A stretch of DNA of 64,000 nt. Source: Myxococcales bacterium. Its GTDB lineage: Bacteria; Myxococcota_A; Polyangia; Polyangiales; Polyangiaceae. A program made the translations under genes and the position numbers. The DNA lies in contig JADKKK010000001.1 in NCBI GenBank assembly GCA_016720545.1, positions 62,001 to 126,000 on the forward strand, in the 5' to 3' direction. This document shows positions 42,510 to 50,803 of this stretch, in pieces. Numbering within the stretch: position 1 is the first letter of the stretch; the number at the start of each line of letters is the position of its first letter. The notes below the pieces were generated by a model. The model searched no databases and had not been told where the DNA came from. It worked only from the letters and a program-made list of their open reading frames with translations.

Positions 42510-42717
42510 TCGCCGAGCTTACCGCGAAACGCCGCGTCGTCACGCCGCGGTTGAGGCGTGCGGGGGTGCCCACGCGGCGCGCGTTGACAGGCTGTCAGGG
42601 CGCAGGGGCTCCCGAAGCGCGGGCCGCGACAGGGTGTCATCGAGTGGCCGGCGGGCGCCCATTTGTCGAGAGATCCAGCCCGCTAGCGCTGGCACGCCCC
42701 TCGCTATTCGGTGAGGC

Positions 42718-43368
42718 ATGACCTTCACACTCTCCCTGCTCTCCCTCCTCTCGCTCCTCTCGCGCGTGTGCTGGCTCGGTGTGGGCGTTGCGCTCGTGTG
42801 GATGCTGCGCGCGTCGGTCGCCCGGCAAGAGACCGAGTGCCGCCCGTTCGCTTCTGGACCCGCGCCCGCGCCGGCGCCGCGCGCGCCGCCAGCGCCGGAG
42901 AGCCCCGCGCCCGTCGCGCGAGTCACGCCTGATCCCCCCTCGACGGGCTGGGTCGATCCCTCGGCCGCTCTCGCTGGCCCGCGCGAGCTGCGCGAGATCC
43001 GTCCCGGCTGCCCGCGCGACGCGGTGAGGGCGCGCACAGCTCACCACACGCGCGTGCTGCTGCCTCGAGAGCTCGCGTCGTGGATGTTGGACCAGGAGGC
43101 GTCTGCGCCGCTCCGACCCACGAGAGCCCTGCCCGAGTCGCGCTTTGGCCAGATCGTGGGCCTTCGCTTGGTGCGAGCGCCTCGGGGCGAATCGCTGCAG
43201 CGCCTGGGCTTCGAGCCGGGCGACGTGGTGGAGACCCTGAATGGCTACGATCTCGCGACGCCCGACCACGCCCTCGAGGCCTATGCGCGCCTTCGGACCG
43301 CCGACCGTTTCGTGGCCGTCGTCGAGCGCCGAGGTCTCCCGCACGTCGTGTACGTGACGATCTGCTGA
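42718..43368 (+). CDS. GspC-like PDZ membrane protein
   Basis: A 216-residue protein with one N-terminal membrane segment (LSRVCWLGVGVALVWML), a Pro/Ala-rich linker and a C-terminal PDZ-type domain (GQIVGLRLVRAPRGESLQRL, then GFEPGDVVETLNGYDLATPD). This layout is that of the type II secretion component GspC, which links inner-membrane and outer-membrane parts, yet no other secretion gene lies in the window. A stand-alone homologue or a diverged periplasmic PDZ adaptor is therefore possible. The ribosome site GGTGAGG precedes the ATG. Confidence 0.65.
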   Translation: MTFTLSLLSLLSLLSRVCWLGVGVALVWMLRASVARQETECRPFASGPAPAPAPRAPPAPESPAPVARVTPDPPSTGWVDPSAALAGPRELREIRPGCPRDAVRARTAHHTRVLLPRELASWMLDQEASAPLRPTRALPESRFGQIVGLRLVRAPRGESLQRLGFEPGDVVETLNGYDLATPDHALEAYARLRTADRFVAVVERRGLPHVVYVTIC

Positions 43369-43401
43369 GCAGCGCGCAGGGATTGGCGGCCCCGACCGAG
43401 G

Positions 43402-43434
43402 GGGCTGTCAGGGGGCTGTCAGGGCGCTGTCAGG
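43402..43434. repeat. 11-bp tandem repeat, three copies
   Basis: GGGCTGTCAGG is repeated at 43402, 43413 and (one change) 43424. A related sequence, GGCTGTCAGGGCG, occurs once at about 42592 upstream of the GspC-like gene. The array spans the gap between the convergent GspC-like and kinase genes and includes the kinase stop codon. Confidence 0.8.
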
Positions 43435-45394
43435 GCTGCCGCGAGCCTTCACGAGAGGGCACCGCGTCCCTGCGCTCCACGAACGTCACCAGCACGGTCG
43501 CGAGGAGGAGGGCGTTCGACGCGGCCATGATCTCGTACCGAGACGCGAACCACCGCGAGATAGCGAAGTACGCCGCGAGGTAGCCCGCCGCCGGCAGCGC
43601 GAGCCGGGGGATGACCGTCACCGACATCATCGCGGCGATGAGAAACCAGATGTAAGGGATGAGGCGCTGGCTCTCGTCGGGCGGCACCTTCGCCAGCCAT
43701 GAGCCCACGTGCATCATGAGCTGCGCGAAGAAGGCGATCGCGAGCGCCCCGAGGATCGCCCGGTTCATGGCGGTGCGCCCCATCGAGCGCCGCGCCACGA
43801 AGCCGCTGATGAGCACGACGCCGAGCAGCGCGCCCGGCACGGGCACGAGCGCGCCGTAGTCGGGGTTCGCTGCGTAAAACTGCCCTACGAGGAGCGGCAC
43901 CAGAATCCACAGGAGGCCGAGCACCACGAGCAGCGCCGCGCGGCCACGGCGACCGGCGTTCGGGTCCATGTCTTTCCCGAGGGCCTCGAGCGCTTGCACC
44001 CGCGCGGCCGAGCGGGCGGCGCGCCCCTCGAGCTCCACGACCTCGGCGGAGAGCGCCTCGTCGGGCGGGTCGAGCCGAGCCACGAGGAGCCGCGCGGCGC
44101 GGGGATCGTCGTGCGCGATCTCGTAGCGCGCCAGGCGGACCGTGGCCTGGCGCAGGCCGGCGCGCGCCTGCTCATTGGCCGACCACTCCTGGAGAGCTTG
44201 GCGAAACCCGAAGGCACACTCGCCGAAGAGGTTGTAGATGGCCTCGCGCCCCTCGGCCGTGCCGGGCGCGGCGGCGGCGAGGCGCCGCTCGAGCTCGGCC
44301 AGCGAGGCCTGTGCCCCCGCGGCGAGGCGGTGCGACGCGCGGTGATCGAGGTAGCGCTGGATCGCGAGGCGGAGGGCCTCGGCGCTCGGCTGCCGAGCCT
44401 CGCGCTCGTGCGCCATCGCGGTCTGCCACGCGGCGACGAGCTCGGGCGGGGCCGACTCGGGGACCGGCGGCGGCGCCGCCATGCTCGCCATGATCTCGAC
44501 GAGCGTGTCGCCCTCGTGCGGCGGCCGGCCCGCGACGATCTCGTAGAGCGTCGCGCCGAGCAGGTACACGTCGGTGCGCTCGTCGGGCGGAGCGCCGCCG
44601 AACATCTCGGGGGCCATGTAGAGGGGGGTGCCGGCGATGTCGATCGCCTCCTCCGCGAGCGGGAAGCGGTTCGTACCGTCGTCCGTGAGGGCGACGGCGA
44701 TGCCCCAGTCGAGCACGTACACCTCGCCGAACTCGCCCACCATGATGTTGTCGGGCTTGATGTCCCGGTGGACGATCCCCCGGCGGTGGGCGAAGTGGAC
44801 GGCGCTGCAGACCTGCATGAGCGTGCGCAGGTGCCACTCGAGCACGTCGGAGGTGGCGAAGCGGGCCTCGACGAGGTCGGGGTCGGCGAGCAGATCGCGG
44901 AGCGAGACGCCCGAGATGCGCTTGAGCACGAGCATCGGCGAGCCCTCTGCGTCGAGGCCGAGGTCGTACACGGGTACGACGTTCGGGTGCTCCAGCGAGC
45001 CCGTGATGAGCGCCTCGCGCAGCAGCCGACCGATGCCGAGCCCGCTCGCGTGCGGCTCCTTGCGGAGCGTCTTGACCGCGACGTCGCGCCCGAGCGAGCG
45101 TTGCGTGGCCGAGCGGACGATGCCCATCCCCCCCTCGCCGAGGACCGGCCCGAGGGCGAGGCCGCCGGCGGGCCCCGCCGAGAACACGCCGGGGGCAGCG
45201 CCGCGCAGGTGCGCGAGCGTGTCCAGGGTCCACCGCGGGTCGGCCGGGCCGAGCGGGCCGATGGTGGCCGCCATCGCGAGCGTGTCGAGGTCGTCGGACG
45301 ACGCGCATGGCTCCAGCGTGTCGGTGATCGCCGGGGACGCGCCCTCGGCCGGCGACGAGGGCTCGGAGGAGTCGGGGGTGATCGTCGAGTCCAT
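43430..45394 (-). CDS. Ser/Thr protein kinase with C-terminal membrane domain
   Basis: A 654-residue kinase starting MDSTITPDSSEPSSPAEGAS at 45394. The kinase domain is complete: glycine loop LGEGGMGIV (about 84), VAVKTLRKE, catalytic HRDIKPDN (about 208), DWG in place of DFG (LDWGIAVAL, a variant often seen in bacterial kinases), and GTPLYMAPEM. A helical Ala/Arg-rich region follows, then five or six membrane segments from LLVVLGLLWILVPLLVG to the end. The membrane part may sense an envelope or metabolite signal. It is convergent with the GspC-like gene. Confidence 0.9.
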   Translation of the reverse strand: MDSTITPDSSEPSSPAEGASPAITDTLEPCASSDDLDTLAMAATIGPLGPADPRWTLDTLAHLRGAAPGVFSAGPAGGLALGPVLGEGGMGIVRSATQRSLGRDVAVKTLRKEPHASGLGIGRLLREALITGSLEHPNVVPVYDLGLDAEGSPMLVLKRISGVSLRDLLADPDLVEARFATSDVLEWHLRTLMQVCSAVHFAHRRGIVHRDIKPDNIMVGEFGEVYVLDWGIAVALTDDGTNRFPLAEEAIDIAGTPLYMAPEMFGGAPPDERTDVYLLGATLYEIVAGRPPHEGDTLVEIMASMAAPPPVPESAPPELVAAWQTAMAHEREARQPSAEALRLAIQRYLDHRASHRLAAGAQASLAELERRLAAAAPGTAEGREAIYNLFGECAFGFRQALQEWSANEQARAGLRQATVRLARYEIAHDDPRAARLLVARLDPPDEALSAEVVELEGRAARSAARVQALEALGKDMDPNAGRRGRAALLVVLGLLWILVPLLVGQFYAANPDYGALVPVPGALLGVVLISGFVARRSMGRTAMNRAILGALAIAFFAQLMMHVGSWLAKVPPDESQRLIPYIWFLIAAMMSVTVIPRLALPAAGYLAAYFAISRWFASRYEIMAASNALLLATVLVTFVERRDAVPSREGSRQP

Positions 45395-45458
45395 GGCGCT
45401 ACGCCAGACTACACGTGCGGGCCCACCGTGCGCGTGATGCTGCGGTAGAGTCGAGGCC

Positions 45459-45941
45459 ATGAAGATCGCCCCGGCAGATCTCGAGTCGCCCGCGCTCCGG
45501 GCGCTGCTCGCCGAGCACCTCGAGGAGATGCACCGCGTGACGCCCGCCGGCAGGGTGCACGCGCTGCCGCTCGAAGCTCTTCGCGGCGCGGACGTCACGA
45601 TCTGGTGCGCGTTCGTCGGCGACTCGCTCGCCGGGTGCGGCGCGCTGAAGGCGCTCGACCCGCGCCACGGCGAGCTCAAGGCCATGCGAACCGCGCGCGC
45701 CCACCTGCGCGCGGGCGTCGCGAGCGCCCTCGTTCGGCACCTGCTCGCCGAGGCCGAGCGTCGAGGGTACGAGCGCGTCTCGCTCGAGACCGGCAGCAGC
45801 GCGGCGTTCGACCCCGCGCGGCGCCTCTACGAGGGCTTTGGCTTCGCTCCGTGTGGGCCGTTTGGTGACTATCGCCCCGATCCCCACAGCTCCTTCCTGA
45901 CCCGACCTGTGGGAAGCTCCCGCGCCCGGACTTCCCCCTGA
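45459..45941 (+). CDS. GNAT-family N-acetyltransferase
   Basis: A 160-residue acetyl-CoA-dependent enzyme. Typical strand and loop motifs are present: WCAFVGDSLAGCGALKAL, then GELKAMRTARAHLRAGVASA (CoA pyrophosphate loop), and SLETGSSAAFDPARRLYEGF-GF toward the end. Length is normal. The acceptor, an amine or a small molecule, is unknown. It is divergent from the kinase gene, 64 bases away, and a YndJ-like membrane protein starts 24 bases after its stop. Confidence 0.85.
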   Translation: MKIAPADLESPALRALLAEHLEEMHRVTPAGRVHALPLEALRGADVTIWCAFVGDSLAGCGALKALDPRHGELKAMRTARAHLRAGVASALVRHLLAEAERRGYERVSLETGSSAAFDPARRLYEGFGFAPCGPFGDYRPDPHSSFLTRPVGSSRARTSP

Positions 45942-45965
45942 GGGCGAAGACGCCACGCCACGCCC

Positions 45966-47078
45966 ATGCCTACGAGCTCGCCCCCGCCTCCCTCGACCCC
46001 CGCGCCTCCCGCGCCTCCCGTCGCGCTGCGCGCCGTCCCCGTGGCCCTGACGAGCCTCGCGTGGCTCTCGCTCGTGGGCGCGCGGGCCTTCCCACAGATC
46101 GGCGAAGCGCTCGTGGGGCTCGCCGTCGCCACGTGGGTGCCGCTCGGGCTCGCGGTCATCGGCGCTCGTGACGAGCGCGATCGCCATCCACCCGCGGCGA
46201 TCGCCACGCTCGCGCGACGCCTCGTGGTCGTCGCCTCGCCCCTCGGGGTGGCGTCGTTCACGTTTCCACCGGGGCGGTTCGCCGCAGCCCTCGCGAGCGC
46301 CTGGCTGGTCGCGACCCTCGGCGTCGCCGCCGCGGGCCTCGCGCGGCTCGCGCGGCGTGGGCCGAGGCCCATCGAGGAGACAGCGATCGACGTGGGGCAG
46401 CTGTATTTGCCAGTGGGCGCGGCGTGGCTCGTCGCCTCGCGCGGCGCGCTCGAGCCGCTCGGCTTCCACGAACCCATCGTGCTCTACACGTCGGCGCACT
46501 TTCATTTCGCGGGCTTCGCCGCGCCCGTGATCGCGGGGCTCCTCGGGCGGGACCTCGGCGTCAGCGCGGCGCCGGGCGCAGCTCGTCGGCGCGGCGCCGG
46601 AACGGCCGTGCGGCGCGCGCACGCGCTCGCGACGCTCGTGGTCCTCGCTGGGGTGCCGCTCGTGGCCGCGGGCATCACGCTCTCGCGGCGCCTCGAGTCC
46701 CCGGCGGCGCTGCTCCTCGGCGCGGGGATGTTGGTCATTTCGGCGCTCCTCGCACTCGCCGGGCTGCGTCGTCTCCTCGGCCGCGCCGCCGTGCCCGAAG
46801 GCGCGCTGGGCTCGCTCCGCGCGCGTCTCAGCGGCGCCCTCCTCATCGTCGCGTCGCTGTCGCTCGTCGGCTCGATGAACCTCGCGGTCGCGTTCGCGCT
46901 GACGGGCTCGGCGGGGCGCGGCGCCGGCCCTTCGCGAGGCCTCATCTCCTACTCGGCGATGGCGACGTACCACGGCGTCGCGAACGCCATCGGCTTCGCG
47001 GGGTGCGCGCTGCTCGCGTACGCGCTCGCGGCGCCCGAGCGCCACGCGACCCGCGGCGAGGCGGGCCCCGTCGAGTAG
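45966..47078 (+). CDS. YndJ-like integral membrane protein
   Basis: A 370-residue protein with a Pro-rich N-terminus and about nine hydrophobic segments. The conserved membrane motifs YTSAHFHFAGFAAPVIAGLL and MATYHGVANAIGFAGCALLA are those I recognise in YndJ-type proteins; their function is not established. The His residues within membrane segments could bind metal or haem, which is speculation. It lies 24 bases downstream of the GNAT gene on the same strand. The 162 bases that follow contain no gene. Confidence 0.6.
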   Translation: MPTSSPPPPSTPAPPAPPVALRAVPVALTSLAWLSLVGARAFPQIGEALVGLAVATWVPLGLAVIGARDERDRHPPAAIATLARRLVVVASPLGVASFTFPPGRFAAALASAWLVATLGVAAAGLARLARRGPRPIEETAIDVGQLYLPVGAAWLVASRGALEPLGFHEPIVLYTSAHFHFAGFAAPVIAGLLGRDLGVSAAPGAARRRGAGTAVRRAHALATLVVLAGVPLVAAGITLSRRLESPAALLLGAGMLVISALLALAGLRRLLGRAAVPEGALGSLRARLSGALLIVASLSLVGSMNLAVAFALTGSAGRGAGPSRGLISYSAMATYHGVANAIGFAGCALLAYALAAPERHATRGEAGPVE

Positions 47079-47240
47079 CTCGCGCGGGCGCCGCCGCCTC
47101 CGCCGCTCGCTTCCCGCAAAGAGGCTCGCTCGGCCTTGACGTCCCGCGCGCCCACCATGGCGGCGGCGGCCGATCGCAGTCGTCGAAGTCCGCGTGGTCG
47201 CCGAGCAAGCACGCGGGTCTCGCGGGTCTCGTTTGTCGCG

Positions 47241-48128
47241 CTAGGCGAGCGCCCCGTCGAGGAAACGCAGCGCCTCGAGGGTGCCTATCTCGCGCAGCCA
47301 CGGCTGATCGTGCGGGCCGGGCGCGACGCGCAGCTCGTGGCGCACGCCGCGCTTCGCGAGCTCGCGTGCGAGCGCGCGGGTGGGGCGCAGGTACGGATCG
47401 CCGAGGCTTGACACGAGCTGCACGCGCGCCCGCGGGCCCACGGCCAAGCCAGGGACCGCCGCGAGCTTCGCGGCGTACGCGGGCGCGCTCGCCTCACCGA
47501 TGGCGGTCTGGACGCCGCTCACCGCCCCGAACCGCGTGGGGTGAAGGAGCAACACGTCGAGCGCGACGGCCCCGCCGAGTGAGCACCCCGCGAGCCCCAC
47601 GCGCTCGTCCCCCGGGTGGACCTTCGCCTCGAGGCGCGCCCGGGGGACGAGCGAGTGCACGAGCCAGTGCGCGTACCGCGCCGTGGCGGCGCGATCGCCG
47701 GACACGTTCGGCATGTGAGGGCACGCGAGGACGAGGCCGGCGAAGGGGCTCGCCGCGAGCTCGGCGGTGAGCTCGCGCGCGCGATCCGACGTGAGGTACC
47801 CGCGGGCCTGCGTGGCCGCGAACGGCGGCCGGCGAAGGCGCGCGTACGACGAGAGCAGGCCGTACAGCTCGATCCACGCGAAGGCGCCCGCGCGCTCGTT
47901 TCCGGTCTCGCCGAGACCGTGGAGCAGCAACGCGAGCGGAGCCGGCCGATCCGCGGGCAGGTGTCGCGGCTTCACGAGGGTGAAGCGCCGCCCCGCCTCG
48001 CGGAGATCGCGCACCTCGACGCCAGCCTCGGCGAGATCAGCGCGGAGCGCGTCCGCCGCGGCAGACCGCGCGAGCGCGAGGCCTGCGGCCGGGAGGGCGT
48101 GAAAGAGGGCGCGACGTGTGAGGAGCAT
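47241..48128 (-). CDS. exported alpha/beta hydrolase (esterase-like)
   Basis: A 295-residue protein with a Tat-like or Sec signal (MLLTRRALFHALPAAGLALA). The oxyanion region is ALLLHGLGETG, the nucleophile elbow G-C-S-L-G (GLAGCSLGGAVALDV), a probable Asp is in SSLGDPYLRP and the His in GPHDQPWLRE. This is the arrangement of secreted esterases and polyhydroxyalkanoate-depolymerase-like enzymes. The substrate is unknown. An 8-bp repeat array lies about 100 bases upstream of the start. Confidence 0.8.
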   Translation of the reverse strand: MLLTRRALFHALPAAGLALARSAAADALRADLAEAGVEVRDLREAGRRFTLVKPRHLPADRPAPLALLLHGLGETGNERAGAFAWIELYGLLSSYARLRRPPFAATQARGYLTSDRARELTAELAASPFAGLVLACPHMPNVSGDRAATARYAHWLVHSLVPRARLEAKVHPGDERVGLAGCSLGGAVALDVLLLHPTRFGAVSGVQTAIGEASAPAYAAKLAAVPGLAVGPRARVQLVSSLGDPYLRPTRALARELAKRGVRHELRVAPGPHDQPWLREIGTLEALRFLDGALA

Positions 48129-48224
48129 TCTCGCCAGTGTAGCGCTCGCCAGGCTGCTCCGCGGCTCCCCTTCGCCTCCCGCTCGCCTTCCCCCCCCGAC
48201 TCACCTGCTTGGCACTCGGATATC

Positions 48225-48284
48225 GCGCATTCGCGTATTCGCGTATTCGCGTATTCGCGTATTCGCGCATTCGCGTATTCGCGC
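48225..48284. repeat. 8-bp microsatellite (TATTCGCG/CATTCGCG)
   Basis: About seven head-to-tail units of TATTCGCG or CATTCGCG fill this stretch between the hydrolase promoter and the end of the DUF4403 gene. The period is not divisible by three and no gene covers it. It is distinctly less GC-rich than its surroundings. Confidence 0.9.
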
Positions 48285-48290
48285 GCTCAG

Positions 48291-49739
48291 TCATTGCGCC
48301 ACGAAGCTGGCGCTCGCGCCCCCGCCGCCGGTCGGGCACGGCATGGAGACGCTCGCCCGGCCGGTGATCCCGACGTAGACGCGGAGGTACTGCGCGTGGA
48401 CGTGCACGCCGCTCACCTCGATCTTGTCGGCCTCCGCCTTCACGCAGCCTTGGCCGTTGCCGAAGGCGAGGTCGGTGGAGAGCTTCTGCTTGACCGGCGC
48501 GAGGCGCTCGCTGAGGTCGAGGCGCAGCGCCGCGCGCGCCTGATCACGGATGTTCGACGCGTCGAGGCGCGCCTTCAGGTTCACGAGGAAGCTCGTGGTC
48601 TCCACCGTGGGCTCGAGGTCGGGCACGCGCAGCTCGTTGTCGACGACGACGGGGTGGCCCGTCATGAAGAGATCGCCGTTGAGCTGGAGCCCGATGCCGT
48701 ATTTTTTCACGGGTCCGCCGAGGTGGAGCTTCAGCACGATGCGATCAGCCGCTGCGTAAATCTCGGGGTTCGAGAGATAAAGCTCAGGATATTCTTTCGA
48801 GAAGAACAGCTTCCCGTCGGTGAAGGCGAGCCCCATCGCCTTCGCCAGCTCGTCGTAGCGCGCGGCGATGGGAATGCTCACCGTGAACGGGCCTGGCTGG
48901 AGCGTGGCGACGTTCGCCAGCGGGGGTAGGGCCTGGGGCTTGTCGTCGACCGCGCACGGGATGGTCACGCTCGGCGCCACGACCATCGCGAGATCGCGCT
49001 CGAGGCCGTCGGCCATCACGAGCGGCCCCGCCTCGACCCCCAGCACCTTCAGGTAGGCGCACCCCTTCGCGTCGCCGAGCGGCAAGGGGATGGGCCGCGC
49101 GATGCGCTGGAACGACTCGCCCAGCGTCGGGCGGAGGTCGTAGGAGAACGCGAGGAGCTTGGTCTCGATCTCGTGCTGGAGCTTCGGCAGCACGTCGGCG
49201 AGCTTGTCGACCGCGCGCACGAGCTTGCCCTGCGACGACACCTTCACGTCGAGCGATTGCAGCTTGGCGACGTACTCCGAGGTGACGACCGGCTCCGCCT
49301 GGATCGCGAAGTCGAGGGGCACGTCGAGGCTGCTGATGGGCAGATCGGCGTTGGCGTCGACGTGGAGCGAGAGGCCGATGCGCCCGCGGTCGAACTTGAG
49401 CCCGATCGGACCTCGTCGCCACGTGTAGCGTCGGTCCTTGCCGAGCATGGGGAAGGTGCCCTCGCCTGTCTGCGGCACGGTCTCGTCCAGCGCCTTCGCG
49501 AGCCCGGCGGAGGTGACCGTGGTGTGCATGACGACGCGGGACGGCGCCGGATCGGCGATCGCCTCCCCTGGCGTCGACGGAGGGCGCGGTGGGTAGAGGG
49601 CCTCGCCGCCGCCGCACGCGCCGAGGCCCAGCGTGGCGACCGTGGCGAACGCGGCGAACGTGGCGAGCGTGGCGAGCGTGAGCGCGGAGGCCGCGCGGAC
49701 GACGGCGCGGCCCTGGGGCAGGGAGCGAGGGGTCTTCAT
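48291..49739 (-). CDS. DUF4403-type lipoprotein
   Basis: A 482-residue exported protein. The signal peptide core (LTLATLATFAAFATVATLGL) is encoded by a 9-bp repeat and ends in lipobox L-G-A-C. The mature part shows the DUF4403 layout: SRVVMHTTVTSAGLAKALDE, later GLKFDRGRIGLSLHVDANAD, YDLRPTLGESFQRIARPIPL and VYVGITGRASVSMP at the end. These proteins are thought to have tubular lipid-binding-like folds; their function is unproven. It lies on the same strand as, and upstream of, the alpha/beta hydrolase gene, separated by the microsatellite. Confidence 0.75.
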   Translation of the reverse strand: MKTPRSLPQGRAVVRAASALTLATLATFAAFATVATLGLGACGGGEALYPPRPPSTPGEAIADPAPSRVVMHTTVTSAGLAKALDETVPQTGEGTFPMLGKDRRYTWRRGPIGLKFDRGRIGLSLHVDANADLPISSLDVPLDFAIQAEPVVTSEYVAKLQSLDVKVSSQGKLVRAVDKLADVLPKLQHEIETKLLAFSYDLRPTLGESFQRIARPIPLPLGDAKGCAYLKVLGVEAGPLVMADGLERDLAMVVAPSVTIPCAVDDKPQALPPLANVATLQPGPFTVSIPIAARYDELAKAMGLAFTDGKLFFSKEYPELYLSNPEIYAAADRIVLKLHLGGPVKKYGIGLQLNGDLFMTGHPVVVDNELRVPDLEPTVETTSFLVNLKARLDASNIRDQARAALRLDLSERLAPVKQKLSTDLAFGNGQGCVKAEADKIEVSGVHVHAQYLRVYVGITGRASVSMPCPTGGGGASASFVAQ

Positions 49740-49861
49740 CGGGGCCGGAGGAGAGTCTCTGGCGAGCGCCGTGTCAATGCGGGGCGCGGCCTCGATCGTG
49801 CGGGTCGGGGCGAAGGCCGGCCAAGTGGCGCTCGCACGCCCGCGTCCCCTACGATGCGCTC

Positions 49862-50803
49862 ATGTGCTGCTTCTCTGCCCCCACCGCCGTGCACGGCACG
49901 ACGCTCTTCGCGCGGCTCGTGCGACCTGGAACGCAGCTCCTCGTCTACCAAATGCGGTACTCCGCGAAGACGCCCACGGCGATGATCTTGCCGCTGCCCG
50001 TGGCGCTCCCCGCGCGTGAGGACTCGGTGCGCTTCAAGAGCTTGAAGGCCTACCCCGAGCTGTTCGCGCACCTGGCCGCTGGATTCCCCGAGCCCCCGCG
50101 GCGCGCGGTGTGGGGCTCCAAGAGCGTCGCCGCGTCCCAGGCGGCCCCGACGCTCGCGGTGCACGACGTGGGGGACTTCGTGGCGACGTTCATCCCGTCG
50201 CAGCGCGACTTCGGGCGCGTCGATCCACGCTTCGCGCTGCGGCCGGAGGTGTGGGCGAAGCTGCCGGCCTACCGCGACTACGGCTTCGCTGTCTTTCAGC
50301 TAAAGGGGCTCGCGGGCACGCCGCACCCGATCGCGTTCGAGCTCGACACACGCCTCGACGCCGCCCTCTTCCTCCCCACGGTGCACATCCACGACGGCGA
50401 GGTGCACGACACGGGGGATTTCGATCATGCACTCTACATCCAATCGGCGGCGCTCGACGCGCGCGCCGGCGACTACGAGGGCCCAGAGGTGGTGGACGAG
50501 AAGACCGGGTTCGTCCGCTCCCAGGGCCCCGCGCGCGCCTTCGTGGAGACCGAGCGGGCCGATGAGTCGCGAGGGCTCGTCGATCCGGAGCTGCTCGTGC
50601 ACCGGCGCACGCTGCAGGGCACTCTCCCGAACCGCGACACGTTCGTGGACCTCAAGAAGATCGCGGCGTCCCCGCGCGGCTGCTCGCGCTGCTCCACCCC
50701 CGGAGGCTCGCTCGGCGACGCGGCCGTGCCGCTCGGCCTCACGATGGCGGGGCTCGGCTGGGTCATCGATCGACGCCGCCGCCTGCGTGGCACTCGCACA
50801 TGA
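49862..50803 (+). CDS. conserved protein with MYXO-CTERM-like tail
   Basis: A 313-residue protein. Its opening MCCFSAPTAVHGTTLFARLV belongs to a conserved family of unknown function in planctomycetes and other bacteria; it continues LLVYQMRYSAKTPTAMILPL. The C-terminus GCSRCSTPGGSLGDAAVPLG followed by a hydrophobic segment and DRRRRLRG is a MYXO-CTERM-like sorting tail with its Cys. The N-terminus lacks an ordinary signal peptide, which is odd for a surface-sorted protein. Its stop overlaps the start of the next gene by four bases (ATGA). Confidence 0.75.
   Translation: MCCFSAPTAVHGTTLFARLVRPGTQLLVYQMRYSAKTPTAMILPLPVALPAREDSVRFKSLKAYPELFAHLAAGFPEPPRRAVWGSKSVAASQAAPTLAVHDVGDFVATFIPSQRDFGRVDPRFALRPEVWAKLPAYRDYGFAVFQLKGLAGTPHPIAFELDTRLDAALFLPTVHIHDGEVHDTGDFDHALYIQSAALDARAGDYEGPEVVDEKTGFVRSQGPARAFVETERADESRGLVDPELLVHRRTLQGTLPNRDTFVDLKKIAASPRGCSRCSTPGGSLGDAAVPLGLTMAGLGWVIDRRRRLRGTRT

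Noticed and set aside
48225..48284. CRISPR array
   Set aside because: The units are directly head to tail at 8 bp with no spacers.
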